64,000 bases of DNA from Mesorhizobium sp. (GTDB lineage Bacteria; Pseudomonadota; Alphaproteobacteria; Rhizobiales; Rhizobiaceae). This document shows, in pieces, positions 1 through 8,703 of the stretch. The first letter of the stretch is position 1. Every line of letters starts with the position of its first letter. The stretch lies in assembly GCF_017306545.1 (NCBI RefSeq), contig NZ_JAFKID010000007.1, positions 204,887 to 268,886 on the forward strand, given 5' to 3'. The notes beneath the pieces are model-generated. The model had not been told where the DNA came from. It made no database searches and worked only from the letters and a program-made list of their open reading frames with translations. The position numbers and the translations under genes were made by a program.

Positions 1-1462
1 GCTGCTCGGCTGGCCGGGCATCAAGTCGGTCTATACGCGCGTCGGCAAAACGCAGGGCGGCGGCCAGGACATCCCGGAGGACGTCGTCGGCGTCATCCAG
101 TACGAGTTCGTCGACTGGCGCGAGCGCAAGGCCGCTAACCAGATTCTCGACGATCTGCGCAAGGCGATGGCAGGCATTCCCGGCGTCGATGTCGAGGTGC
201 GCGTGCCGGAGGCTGGCCCGCCGACAGGCAAGCCGATCCAGATCCGCCTTTCCGCCGTCGATCCCGAGGGGCTGGACAAGGTGGCGAAAACAGTGGCCGC
301 GCATATCGCCAAGGTGCCGGGCGTCATCGACGTCTCCGACGGCCTGCCGCCGCCCGGCGTAGACTGGGCCTTGGAGGTCGACCGCGCCAAGGCGGCGCAG
401 TACGGCATCAGCCCGATGTCGGTCGGCACGGTGGTGCAACTCGTCACCAACGGGCTGAAGCTCAGCGAGTACAGGCCGGCCGGCGCCGACAAGGCCGTCG
501 ATATCCGGCTGCGCCTGCCTGAAGACCGGCGCACCCTGTCGACGCTGGACGAACTGCGCGTCCAGACCAACCAGGGCGCGGTGCCGATCTCCAACTTCGT
601 CGTGCGCAAGCCGGAGCCGAGCGTCGGCATCCTGAACCGCATCGACGGCGCCCGCACCGTCGTGGTGCAAGGCAACGTCGCCGCCGGCAAGCAGGTTGCC
701 GCCGTGCAGGCCGAGGTGACGAAGGCGGTGGCCGAGATGGGCCTGCCGTCGAACGTGCGCTGGAAACTCGCCGGCTCCAACGAGGACAGCGCGGAAGCGT
801 CCGCCTTCCTGTCGAAAGCCTTCGGCGCGGCGATCTTCCTGATCTTCCTGGTGCTGCTCGCCCAGTTCAACAAATTCACCAGCGTGTTCCTGGTGCTGTC
901 CTGCGTGGTGATGGCGACGATCGGCGTCTTCCTCGGCCTGCTTCTGACAGGCGAGGCTTTCGGCATCGTCATGTCCGGCATCGGCGTCATCGCGCTGGCC
1001 GGCGTGGTGGTGAACAACAACATCGTCCTGATCGACACCTACGACCGGCTGCGCGAAGAGGGTTGGGACAAAATGGAGGCGGTGCTTCAGACCTGCCGCG
1101 AGCGCGCGCGTCCGGTGGTGCTGACGGCGGTGTCGGCCATCCTCGGCGTGCTGCCGATCGCCTTCGGCCTCGGCCTGGAGATCTTCCACCACGAGACGAC
1201 GATCAATGCGCCGTCGACGCAATGGTGGATCTCGCTGTCGTCGGCGATCGTCTTCGGCCTGTCTTTCGCCACTGTGCTGACGCTGGTGGTGACGCCGTCG
1301 ATGCTGATGGTGTTCACCCGCGCGGCACCGAAAGAGGGCCAGCGGCGCGGCCTGTGGAGCCGGCTGTTCCGGCGCGGCAAGGCCAAGGCCGCCCAGGCGG
1401 AAGACGCTTCGGCCGAACCCGCAGCCGAACCGGCGGTCGCCTTTCCGAAGGCCGCTGAATAG
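1..1462 (+). CDS. RND-family efflux permease, C-terminal part (5' truncated by window)
   Basis: The frame is open from base 2, so the start lies outside the window; 486 residues are visible. RND permeases are inner-membrane, proton-driven pumps that work with a periplasmic adaptor and an outer membrane channel. The first ~260 residues look like the periplasmic porter and docking region. Hydrophobic helices follow, beginning at about base 820 (AIFLIFLVLLAQF), then the conserved GVVVNNNIVLIDTYDRLREEG segment of RND helix 10-11, then two more helices. The end is an Ala/Glu-rich cytoplasmic tail. The substrate (drug, metal or lipid) cannot be told. A rho-independent terminator follows directly. 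Confidence 0.9.
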   Translation, partial: LLGWPGIKSVYTRVGKTQGGGQDIPEDVVGVIQYEFVDWRERKAANQILDDLRKAMAGIPGVDVEVRVPEAGPPTGKPIQIRLSAVDPEGLDKVAKTVAAHIAKVPGVIDVSDGLPPPGVDWALEVDRAKAAQYGISPMSVGTVVQLVTNGLKLSEYRPAGADKAVDIRLRLPEDRRTLSTLDELRVQTNQGAVPISNFVVRKPEPSVGILNRIDGARTVVVQGNVAAGKQVAAVQAEVTKAVAEMGLPSNVRWKLAGSNEDSAEASAFLSKAFGAAIFLIFLVLLAQFNKFTSVFLVLSCVVMATIGVFLGLLLTGEAFGIVMSGIGVIALAGVVVNNNIVLIDTYDRLREEGWDKMEAVLQTCRERARPVVLTAVSAILGVLPIAFGLGLEIFHHETTINAPSTQWWISLSSAIVFGLSFATVLTLVVTPSMLMVFTRAAPKEGQRRGLWSRLFRRGKAKAAQAEDASAEPAAEPAVAFPKAAE

Positions 1463-1483
1463 CCGCTCCGCCGCTTGAAGCAC

Positions 1484-1516
1484 AAAAGGTCGCCCGGAAC
1501 CCCCGGGCGGCCTTTT
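1484..1516 (+). terminator. Rho-independent terminator after the RND permease gene
   Basis: Inverted repeat AAAAGG(T)CGCCCGG ... CCCGGGCGGCCTTTT ending in four T, 22 bases past the stop codon. It closes the RND gene before the small DUF3309 gene. Confidence 0.8.
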
Positions 1517-1558
1517 GCATTGAGATGCCATTGCAACAATCCAAGCGAGGGCCCTTCA

Positions 1559-1717
1559 ATGACGCTCAGCACCCTTCTCATCATCATTCTGATCCTGATT
1601 CTGATCGGCGCCGTACCGAGCTGGCCGTATTCGCGCGCCTGGGGCTACGGACCCTCCGGTATCGTCGGCGTCATCCTGGTGATCGTCATTATCCTGCTTC
1701 TGATGGGACGGATCTGA
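1559..1717 (+). CDS. DUF3309 family small membrane protein
   Basis: 52 residues. One hydrophobic helix at residues 3-18 (TLLIIILILILIGAVPSWPY) is followed by the family hallmark SWPYSRAWGYGPSG and a second helix ending ILLLMGRI. This is the DUF3309 pattern, common in Rhizobiales and of unknown function. The ATG at 1559 has a GAGG ribosome binding site 8 bases upstream; an open frame extends to 1475 but has no better start. The peptide probably sits in the inner membrane. Confidence 0.85.
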   Translation: MTLSTLLIIILILILIGAVPSWPYSRAWGYGPSGIVGVILVIVIILLLMGRI

Positions 1718-1773
1718 CGGACCGTCGGTCCTGCGAGGCATCGCGGAGGGGCTCCCGCGGCGCCTTTGCCGTG

Positions 1774-2739
1774 TCAGGCCGCCTGCGCTTCGGCTTCCAG
1801 CCCGGCAACGGCTATGCCGATGTCGACAAGGGCGGCGGCGACGGCCGGCTCCAGTGGCGTGTGCGGGACAGGCCCGATCAGGCTTGCCAGCCGATCGGAG
1901 ACGAGCCTGTGTTCCTCGAAACGCAGGTAGGACATCGACACCAGCGCCCGCCACATCGGTACGAACGGGCTGCCGGCCCGCAGCACCCACCAGGGCAGCG
2001 TCGACAGTTTCAAGGGCCGGCCCACGGCCTTCTCGATCGCCGCCTTCATTTCGAGATCGGTAACGGCGTGGCCGGGGAAATGCAGCGCCTCGTAGGCGTC
2101 GAGCCCGTTGAGATTCCGGGCGAGGGCGACGAAAGCGTCTGCATAGTCCGGCAGGTAGGTCCATTCGTGCACGAGGTCGACCGGGCCGGCGGCCGTGTAG
2201 ACGCCCTTTTCCACCCTGGAGGCCATGACCGTGTCGAACCAGCCGCCGCTGCCGGTGCCGCCGAAGAAATCACCGGCCCTGAGCACGACGGTGCGCACGC
2301 GGCCGGCTTCCGCCTCGGTGCGGAACAGCGTTTCCATGGCAACGCGGATGCGGCCCTTTTCGGTGGTCGGCCGGAAGGGCGTGTCTTCCGTCAGCAGCGC
2401 CGGCATCGGCTGGCCGAAATTGTAGACGGTGCCGGGGAAGACGTGCAGGGCGCCGTTCGCGCGGCAGGCGGCCATGACGTTTCCGGCCATCGGCAGGGCC
2501 GTGCTCCAGTCCGAATAGACGGGGTTCAGCCCGTTGAAGACGATATCGGCGCCGGCCGTCGCCGCGGTCAGCGAAGCGAGGTCGAGCGCGTCGCCGGCGA
2601 CGGCGGTGATGCCGGCAAGTTCTTTCGGCAGCTTGCCGCTGCGGGTGACGCCGACGACGTCGTAGCCGGCCTTCATGAAAGCCCTGGCGACGGTGCGGCC
2701 CAGCCGGCCGTTGGCGCCGAGAATTGCGATCCTGGTCAT
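1774..2739 (-). CDS. NAD(P)-dependent epimerase/dehydratase-like protein (extended SDR / NmrA-like)
   Basis: 321 residues with an N-terminal Rossmann fingerprint (IAILGANGRLGRTVA, GxxGxxG at residues 8-14), then a substrate region typical of extended short-chain dehydrogenases. It lacks a clear YxxxK at the usual place, so it may bind cofactor for sensing or act on an unknown sugar or quinone-type substrate. It diverges from the LysR gene at 2838 across a 98-bp AT-rich gap, the usual layout for a LysR regulator and its target. The substrate is not assigned. Confidence 0.8.
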   Translation of the reverse strand: MTRIAILGANGRLGRTVARAFMKAGYDVVGVTRSGKLPKELAGITAVAGDALDLASLTAATAGADIVFNGLNPVYSDWSTALPMAGNVMAACRANGALHVFPGTVYNFGQPMPALLTEDTPFRPTTEKGRIRVAMETLFRTEAEAGRVRTVVLRAGDFFGGTGSGGWFDTVMASRVEKGVYTAAGPVDLVHEWTYLPDYADAFVALARNLNGLDAYEALHFPGHAVTDLEMKAAIEKAVGRPLKLSTLPWWVLRAGSPFVPMWRALVSMSYLRFEEHRLVSDRLASLIGPVPHTPLEPAVAAALVDIGIAVAGLEAEAQAA

Positions 2740-2837
2740 GTCAGTGCTCCGTGCTTGCGTTGGGAGCCCAGATATGATCCACTCATGTTTGAATGAACAT
2801 TCGCAAAAAATGACGATTTAATATTCATTTTTGAACT
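2740..2837. promoter_or_regulatory. Divergent promoter/operator region between epimerase and LysR genes
   Basis: An AT-rich 98-bp gap with ATTCAT/ATGAAT-type repeats: ATTCAT at 2823-2828 and ATGAAC or ATGTTTGAATG near 2783-2796. LysR proteins normally bind T-N11-A palindromes in such shared regions. The exact operator is inferred, not seen. Confidence 0.4.
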
Positions 2838-3725
2838 ATGGCCGAACTGGACTGGAATCTCATCAGGAGCTTCGTCACGGTCGCCGAAACCGGCAGCCTG
2901 TCGGCGGCGGCGCGCCGGCTCGACGCCAGCCAACCCACGCTCGGGCGGCACGTTTCGGAACTGGAGCAGGCGCTCGGCGTGACCCTGTTCAGACGGGGCC
3001 GGCGCGGCTATGAGCTGACGGAAGCGGGGGCTGTGCTTTACGAGCGCGGCAGGACCGTCTCGGACGAGGCGGCCGCGTTTTCCAGGCTGGCGCTCGGCTC
3101 GGTCGAAGCGATCGAGGGCACGGTGCGTCTCGCCGCCAGCGACGTCGTGGCTGCCTATGTACTGCCCGACATCGTCGCGCGGCTGGGCGTCGAGGAACCC
3201 GGCATCGAGATCGAGATCGTCGCCTCGAACCAGGTCGAGAACCTGCTCAGGCGCGATGCCGATATCGCCATACGCATGGTGCGGCCGACGCAGAACGAAT
3301 TGGTGGCGCGCAAGGTGACGGATATCGCGCTTTGCCTTGCCGCCACGACGACCTATCTGGATCGATGCGGGCGGCCGGGATCGCCATCCGACCTGCCCAG
3401 CCACCGGCTGATCGGCTTCGACCGCAGCGACGACATCATCCGCGGTTTTGCCGGCCTCGGCCTGTCGGTTTCCCGTAGCGCCTTCTGCGTGCGCACCGAC
3501 AACCAGATCGTGGTCTGGCAAGCGGTGCGGGCCGGCGTCGGCATCGGCATCGGCCAGCAGCCGCTGGCCGCGCGGGAGTCTGCGGTGGAGATCGTCCTGC
3601 CCGGCCTGCCGCTGCCGGTGTTGCCGGTGTGGCTGGCCATGCATCGCGACGTTCGCACCGGCCTGCGCATCCGGCGGGTCGCAGACTTCCTCTACGAAGA
3701 GTTGAAGCGCTACTCGGCCGGCTGA
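2838..3725 (+). CDS. LysR-type transcriptional regulator
   Basis: 295 residues, the usual LysR length. The winged HTH occupies residues ~1-60 (NLIRSFVTVAETGSLSAAAR, then ASQPTLGRHVSELEQALGVTLF), followed by the periplasmic-binding-like effector domain to the end. It probably controls the divergent epimerase gene and itself. Its 3' end overlaps the convergent MFS gene by 16 bp. The effector is unknown. Confidence 0.93.
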   Translation: MAELDWNLIRSFVTVAETGSLSAAARRLDASQPTLGRHVSELEQALGVTLFRRGRRGYELTEAGAVLYERGRTVSDEAAAFSRLALGSVEAIEGTVRLAASDVVAAYVLPDIVARLGVEEPGIEIEIVASNQVENLLRRDADIAIRMVRPTQNELVARKVTDIALCLAATTTYLDRCGRPGSPSDLPSHRLIGFDRSDDIIRGFAGLGLSVSRSAFCVRTDNQIVVWQAVRAGVGIGIGQQPLAARESAVEIVLPGLPLPVLPVWLAMHRDVRTGLRIRRVADFLYEELKRYSAG

Positions 3726-4885
3726 GGCGCGAAATCGGCGTGGCGGGCGAGATCCGCCATGACGCATACGACGAGCAGGAAGCCGGCGAGCGCCATGAAG
3801 ACCGACGAGAAGCCGACATGTTCGGCAGCAAAGCCGATGGCCGAAGGCGCCACCAGGATGCCGGAATAGCCCATGGTGGTGACGACGCTCATGCCGGTGC
3901 CGGCGGCCATGCCGGGCTGGTTGCCGCCGGCCGAGAACGCGATCGGCACCATGTTGGCGATGCCCAGGCCGCTGAAGGCGAAGGCCGCGATGGCCAGCCA
4001 TGCCCAGGGCGACAGCGCCGCCACCAAAATCCCGGCGGCGGCGATCAGGCTGGACACGCGCAAGGTGGTGACGGCGCCGAAGCGGTTGCGCACGCTGTCG
4101 CCGGCAAAGCGCATCACCGACATGGCGCCGGAGAAAAAGGCGAAGGCGAGGCCGGCGGTGGCGAGTTCGGCGCCGAGTTCCTGTTTGAGATAGAGGGCCG
4201 ACCAGTCGAGGATCGCGCCTTCGGGGATCATCGAAAACAGCGCCAGGAGACCGACCAGATATACCGCCGGCGTCCGTGGCAGGGTGAATTTGTGATGCTC
4301 GTGACTGGCCGGCCGGTCGTCGGCGATCAGGTACCGGGCCGCTGCGAGCAGCAAGGCGGCTGCGACAACGGTAACGAGCGCGGCATGGGCGACCGGGCCG
4401 AAGGCCTGGATGGCGATGCCGCCGAGGCCGCCGCCGGCAAAGCCGCCGAGGCTCCAGAAGCCGTGCGAGGACGACATGACCGCCTTCGACAGCCGCCGTT
4501 CGACGGCGACCGCGTTGGCGTTCATTGCCACGTCCATGCCGCCGACCAGGCCGCCGAACAGATACATGGCCGGCGCCGCCAGGATGACGTTCGGCGCCAG
4601 CGCCACCAGAAGCAGGCCGAAGACGGCGACGGCGGCGAAGCCGCGCACGACGGCGCGCGAACCGTGGCGCGACATCAGGTAGCCGGACAGGGGCATGAAA
4701 GTCAGCGCGCCCAGGCCGAAAACCAGAATGAGCACGCCCAGCGTGAATTTCGAGATTTCGAGCCTGGCCAGGAAGACGGGAATCTGCGGCGCCCAGCTTC
4801 CGGTCAGGAAGCCGTTGATGAAGAACATCGCGGCGACTGCCCAACGGCCGCGAACGGCGTGTTGCAAAGTGTTCGGGGCTTCCAT
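3710..4885 (-). CDS. Major facilitator superfamily transporter
   Basis: 391 residues with about 12 hydrophobic helices, the MFS size. Loop 2-3 has the family motif GYLMSRHGSRAVVRG (residues ~61-75), matching the GxxxDRxGRR consensus in shape. The sequence resembles the YbjJ/fucose-permease-like group. Substrate not predictable. The ATG at 4885 is the first good start; the gene converges on the LysR gene and overlaps its last codons. Confidence 0.88.
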   Translation of the reverse strand: MEAPNTLQHAVRGRWAVAAMFFINGFLTGSWAPQIPVFLARLEISKFTLGVLILVFGLGALTFMPLSGYLMSRHGSRAVVRGFAAVAVFGLLLVALAPNVILAAPAMYLFGGLVGGMDVAMNANAVAVERRLSKAVMSSSHGFWSLGGFAGGGLGGIAIQAFGPVAHAALVTVVAAALLLAAARYLIADDRPASHEHHKFTLPRTPAVYLVGLLALFSMIPEGAILDWSALYLKQELGAELATAGLAFAFFSGAMSVMRFAGDSVRNRFGAVTTLRVSSLIAAAGILVAALSPWAWLAIAAFAFSGLGIANMVPIAFSAGGNQPGMAAGTGMSVVTTMGYSGILVAPSAIGFAAEHVGFSSVFMALAGFLLVVCVMADLARHADFAPQPAE

Positions 4886-5116
4886 GAGGTTTCTCGCCGA
4901 AAAGGGGGACGGGCGGCAAATTAGATCGATTCAAAACGCAGTCAAGATCCACCTGGCCCAGAGCTTCGGGTTGCCGGTGAAGAATGGCAACAGTGACGGG
5001 CGGATGGCGCCGATCGCGTCAAGCCGCCTTGACCCGTGCCGATCGGTCGGGCATCGAAGCGCCCGAATACGAAGCCAGCGGCAGTCGAGTCGCGGCAGCC
5101 ACAAGCGGAGAAACCG

Positions 5117-5380
5117 ATGGCCGACGATATCACCGAACCCACAAGCCAGACCGTCGCGGCCGGCCAGTTGCGCGCGTTCATCGAGCGCATCGAACGGCTG
5201 GAAGAAGAAAAGAGGACGATCGCCGACGATATCAAGGAAGTCTATGCGGAAGCCAAGGGCACGGGCTTCGATACCAAGGCGATCCGCACACTTATCCGGT
5301 TGCGCAAGAAGGATCAGGCCGAGCGCGAGGAAGAAGAATCCATCCTCGATCTCTACAAGGCCGCCCTCGGCATGGCCTGA
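5117..5380 (+). CDS. DUF2312 / GapR-like nucleoid-associated protein
   Basis: 87 residues. The core [19 protein letters not shown], then [15 protein letters not shown] and [21 protein letters not shown], is the DUF2312 family. The Caulobacter member GapR binds overtwisted AT-rich DNA ahead of replication and transcription and stimulates topoisomerases. The N-terminal half is a coiled-coil helix. The ATG at 5117 has an AGCGGAG ribosome binding site; the open frame reaches back to 5036 but the family starts at this MADD-type methionine. Confidence 0.9.
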   Translation: MADDITEPTSQTVAAGQLRAFIERIERLEEEKRTIADDIKEVYAEAKGTGFDTKAIRTLIRLRKKDQAEREEEESILDLYKAALGMA

Positions 5381-5530
5381 CCGGGGCTGCGGTCTGTGCC
5401 GCGGACATGCCTTGACGGGTGACTGCGATCTGGCGGCCGCGCCATCCGATACAGTTACCTGCCTTCTGGGTATTGCTGGGGCAGCGTCGCCGTGTAGACG
5501 CGACAGCCGCGACACGGACCGTATCCAGCG

Positions 5531-5560
5531 AGCGGCGGCCTTTCGGAATAGCCGCCGCTT
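5531..5560. terminator. Stem-loop between convergent gapR-like and msrB genes
   Basis: AGCGGCGGC and GCCGCCGCT can pair as a 9-bp stem around an 11-base loop. The hairpin lies just beyond the msrB stop and could end transcription for both convergent genes. The T-run is short, so termination is only likely. Confidence 0.45.
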
Positions 5561-5576
5561 GCCGACCTGCGTCCTT

Positions 5577-5981
5577 TCAGGCGGCCGGCTCGAATTTCAG
5601 CGCGACACCGTTGACGCAATAGCGCAGGCCCGTCGGCGGCGGACCGTCCGGGAAGACATGGCCGAGATGGCTGCCGCAGGTGGCGCAGTGGACTTCGGTG
5701 CGCACCATGCCGTGGCTGCGGTCCGTCGTCGTCTCTACCGAGCCGGGAACCGGATCGTTGAAGCTCGGCCAGCCGGTACCGCTCTCGAACTTCAGAGTCG
5801 CTTCAAACAGCGCGCTGTCGCAGCCGGCGCAATGGAAGGCGCCGGCGCGGTGCTCGTGCAGCAGCGCGCAGCTTCCCGGTCGCTCGGTCCCGTGGCCGCG
5901 CATGACGGCATATTGCTCCGGCGTCAGCAAAGCGCGCCATTCGGCATCGGTGCGGGTGACGGGATAGGTCTGGGTGTCCAT
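5577..5981 (-). CDS. msrB: Peptide-methionine (R)-S-oxide reductase MsrB
   Basis: 134 residues. MsrB reduces methionine-R-sulfoxide in oxidised proteins, recycling through thioredoxin. The zinc site is present (C51/C54 in CAGCDS, C99/C102 in CATCGSHLGH). The catalytic cysteine is C122 in RYCVNG. The core SGTGWPSF is also typical. The start at 5981 is chosen because AGGAG lies just upstream and the family begins near here; a GTG 28 codons earlier is unsupported. No signal peptide, so a cytosolic enzyme. Confidence 0.95.
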   Translation of the reverse strand: MDTQTYPVTRTDAEWRALLTPEQYAVMRGHGTERPGSCALLHEHRAGAFHCAGCDSALFEATLKFESGTGWPSFNDPVPGSVETTTDRSHGMVRTEVHCATCGSHLGHVFPDGPPPTGLRYCVNGVALKFEPAA

Positions 5982-6090
5982 GGGATGCTCCTGCCTTTTA
6001 CGGCCTGTTGTTGGCTGCGTCGCGGATTTCGCCTTAACATAGGCATTTGTTACAGTGTCGACCACTGCCGCGCCTCGAAGGATGCCCTGG

Positions 6091-7281
6091 TCAATGCCGG
6101 CGCGACAGTTCCTTTGTCGCCGCTTCCAGTCCCGCGAGGGTCAGCGGATACATGCGGCCGGCGAAGATGTCGCGCACCATGCCGATCGAATGCGTGTAGC
6201 CCCAATGCTTTTGCGGCGTCGGGTTGAGCCAGATCGCCTGCGGCCATTGAGCGAGCACGCGGGCGAGCCAGGTGGCGCCGGCTTCATTGTTCCAGTGCTC
6301 GACCGAACCGCCCGGCATGGCGATCTCGTAAGGGCTCATCGAGGCATCGCCGACGAAGACGACCTTATAGTCCGGCCCGTATTTGTTGAGCACATCGAAA
6401 GTCGGCAGCGTCTCGGAAAGCCGGCGGCGATTGTCCTTCCACACGCCTTCGTACAGGCAATTGTGGAAGTAGAAATATTCCATGTGCCGGAACTCGGCGC
6501 GGGCGGCCGAAAACAGTTCTTCCACGCTCCGGATATGGTCGTCCATCGAGCCGCCGACATCGAAGAACATCAGAAGTTTCACCGCATTGCGGCGTTCCGG
6601 CCGCGTCCTGACGTCGAGATAGCCGTGCTCGGCGGTGGCGTGGATGGTGCCGGGCAGGTCGAATTCCTCGTCCGCGCCCTCGCGCACCCAGCGGCGCAGG
6701 CGCTTCAGCGCTACCTTGATGTTGCGGGTGCCGAGCTCGACCGTGTCGTCGAAATTCCTGAACTCGCGCTTGTCCCACACCTTCACCGCGCGGCGATGGC
6801 GGCTCTCGTGCTGGCCGATGCGCACGCCTTCGGGATTATAGCCGTAAGCGCCGAAAGGCGAGGTGCCGGCGGTGCCGATCCATTTCGAGCCACCCTGGTG
6901 GCGGGCTTTTTGCTCTTCCAGGCGCTCTCTCAGCGTCTCCATGAGCTTGTCGAAGCCGCCGAGGGCCTCGACCAGCTTCTTTTCCTCGTCGGTCAGATGC
7001 TTTTCGGCGAGCTTGCGCAGCCAGTCTTCCGGCAGGTTGGCGATATCGATGCCGGCATCGCCAGAAAGCGCCTCCAGCCCCTTGAAGACATGCGAGAAGA
7101 CCTGATCGAAGCGATCGATGTGGCGCTCGTCTTTCACGAGAGCGGAACGGGCGAGGTAATAAAAACCCTCGACGTCGTAGTCGACCAGTCCACTCTCCAG
7201 CCCCTCCAGCAGCGAGAGATATTCCCTGAGCGAAACGGGGATTTTCGCCGCTTTCAGTTCGAGGAAGAAAGGGAGGAACAT
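6091..7281 (-). CDS. VWA-domain protein, CoxE-like (partner of MoxR ATPase)
   Basis: 396 residues. The C-terminal half has a von Willebrand A domain whose metal site reads FFDVGGSMDDH, the DxGxS variant usual in this CoxE-like family, after a helical N-terminal half with many charged residues. MoxR AAA+ ATPases and such VWA proteins act as chaperone pairs that mature or insert metal into target complexes. The ATG at 7281 has a GGAGGAA ribosome binding site; the longer open frame to 7608 is an antisense artefact over the YeeE gene. Here the MoxR gene is four genes upstream. Confidence 0.85.
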   Translation of the reverse strand: MFLPFFLELKAAKIPVSLREYLSLLEGLESGLVDYDVEGFYYLARSALVKDERHIDRFDQVFSHVFKGLEALSGDAGIDIANLPEDWLRKLAEKHLTDEEKKLVEALGGFDKLMETLRERLEEQKARHQGGSKWIGTAGTSPFGAYGYNPEGVRIGQHESRHRRAVKVWDKREFRNFDDTVELGTRNIKVALKRLRRWVREGADEEFDLPGTIHATAEHGYLDVRTRPERRNAVKLLMFFDVGGSMDDHIRSVEELFSAARAEFRHMEYFYFHNCLYEGVWKDNRRRLSETLPTFDVLNKYGPDYKVVFVGDASMSPYEIAMPGGSVEHWNNEAGATWLARVLAQWPQAIWLNPTPQKHWGYTHSIGMVRDIFAGRMYPLTLAGLEAATKELSRRH

Positions 7282-7283
7282 GG

Positions 7284-7718
7284 TCAGGCCCGCCGGCCGG
7301 CCGGTACCAGGGTCCCCGCCAGTTTTCGCGCAGCGGCGAAGCCGGAAAACATGGCTGCCAGGAAAACCCAGGTGCTCAAATTGCCCAGACCGAGCGCCAC
7401 CAGTGCCGGGCCCGGACAATAACCGCCCAAGCCCCAACCAATGCCGAAGATTGCCGCGCCGGCGACGAGCCGCCCGTCCACACGTGTCGCTTTCGGCAGG
7501 TGAAATTCCTCCGCCGCGAGAGGCCGCGGCCGCCTGAAGACGATACGATAGCCGATGAAGGCGACGATCACGGCGCCGGCCATGACGAAGGCCAGGGACG
7601 GATCCCACGGGCCGGCCAAGTCGAGGAAATTGAGCACCTTGGCCGGATTGGACATTCCCGAAACGACCAGTCCGATGCCGAAGAGCAGGCCAATCAGGAA
7701 ATTCGCGACAAAAGCCAT
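7284..7718 (-). CDS. YeeE/YedE-type sulfur transporter, C-terminal-half protein (DUF6691-like)
   Basis: 144 residues with four hydrophobic helices. It has GYCPGPALVALG (residues ~107-118), the conserved cysteine motif of the second half of YeeE/YedE thiosulfate or sulfide channels, and the start MAFVANFLIGLLFGIGLVVSGM. It pairs with the gene at 7723, which carries the first-half motif, so the transporter is split over two genes as in many proteobacteria. Genes are 4 bp apart, one operon. Confidence 0.88.
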   Translation of the reverse strand: MAFVANFLIGLLFGIGLVVSGMSNPAKVLNFLDLAGPWDPSLAFVMAGAVIVAFIGYRIVFRRPRPLAAEEFHLPKATRVDGRLVAGAAIFGIGWGLGGYCPGPALVALGLGNLSTWVFLAAMFSGFAAARKLAGTLVPAGRRA

Positions 7719-7722
7719 AGCC

Positions 7723-8151
7723 TCATCCTCCGACGACGTGGCGCATGAGGAACACAGTCACGAATGCGCTGGCCATGAATGTCGCGGTGGCGACCATCGA
7801 CCGCCTCGACAAACGCGACAACCCGCAGACGCCGTGACCGCTGGTGCAGCCGCTGCCGAGAGCCGTGCCGAAACCGACGATCAAGCCAGCGGCGGCCATC
7901 AGCGGCAGGTTTGAGGAAACCTCCTGCGCGACCGGATTTCCGCTGGCCAGTTCCACCGCGAAGGGAGCCGCGACCAGCCCGGCCACGAAGCAGACAGCCG
8001 TCAGGGTCGAACCGTCACGATAGGGCGGCAGCAGGCGGGCGGCGATGCCGCTGATGCCGGCGATGCGGCCATAAAACGCCATCAGGAGCACGGCCGAAAG
8101 GCCGATCAGTCCGCCGCCGAGCAGAGAAGCGATTGGTGTGAATTCGGTCAT
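7723..8151 (-). CDS. YeeE/YedE-type sulfur transporter, N-terminal-half protein
   Basis: 142 residues from the ATG at 8151 (152 from an in-frame GTG at 8181; a GAAAAGAGAAAG run favours the ATG). Hydrophobic helices surround GSGCTSGHGVCGLSRLSRRS (residues ~98-117), the YeeE cysteine motif that hands thiosulfate or sulfide along the channel. With the following gene it would form a complete import channel for reduced sulfur. No rhodanese, BigR-type repressor or sulfurtransferase is adjacent. Confidence 0.88.
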   Translation of the reverse strand: MTEFTPIASLLGGGLIGLSAVLLMAFYGRIAGISGIAARLLPPYRDGSTLTAVCFVAGLVAAPFAVELASGNPVAQEVSSNLPLMAAAGLIVGFGTALGSGCTSGHGVCGLSRLSRRSMVATATFMASAFVTVFLMRHVVGG

Positions 8152-8180
8152 GGCTTTCTCTTTTCCGAACCCGCATTCCA

Positions 8181-8624
8181 CTATAGCAGATCGTACTCGA
8201 TGAAGCCCGTCCGCCGCGCCACATGGTCGTACAGCCGTCGCGCCGTGGCGTTCGTCTCGTGCGTCATCCAGTAGACGTTGGCGACGCCGATCCCGGTCGC
8301 CTGCTGCTTGACCGCCGCAATCAGCGCGGCACCGACGCCCTTGCCGCGCGCCTCAGGATCGGCGAACAGGTCCTGCAAGTAACAGTTGTTGACCAGCGAC
8401 CAGCAGGAGCGGTGGTAGAGATAGTGCGTCAGGCCGACGGCTTTGCCGTCCAGCAGCGCGATAAAACCCTTCGGCTCGAATTCGCCCGCCGTGAACAGGC
8501 GCTTCCAGGTGGTCTGGTAGACCTCCTGCGGCACCGTCGTCTTGTAGAACTCGAGATAGGCCGTCCACAGGCGGCGCCAGTCGGCGTGGTCGGTTTCCTG
8601 CAACGGGCGCACCGTGACTGACAT
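8181..8624 (-). CDS. GNAT-family N-acetyltransferase
   Basis: 147 residues. The acetyl-CoA loop is DPEARGKGVGAALI (motif A, RGKGVG). The segment after it, ANVYWMTHETNATARRLYD, is typical of spermidine/diamine-like GNATs. The start at 8624 is preceded by GGAGAACGCC; two upstream ATGs (8636, 8657) are possible. It lies between the MoxR ATPase and the YeeE pair on the same strand. Substrate unknown. Confidence 0.85.
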   Translation of the reverse strand: MSVTVRPLQETDHADWRRLWTAYLEFYKTTVPQEVYQTTWKRLFTAGEFEPKGFIALLDGKAVGLTHYLYHRSCWSLVNNCYLQDLFADPEARGKGVGAALIAAVKQQATGIGVANVYWMTHETNATARRLYDHVARRTGFIEYDLL

Positions 8625-8703
8625 GGCGTTCTCCATGGGGATATCGTTGCGGATCATCTCCTGCGGTCCCGCTTTCAGGCAACGGGCCAGCAGGCGAAAA
8701 CGT

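Noticed and set aside
2736-4952. 738-codon minus-strand frame over the MFS and LysR genes
   Set aside because: Another phase of the MFS gene plus antisense of LysR; no protein-like pattern.
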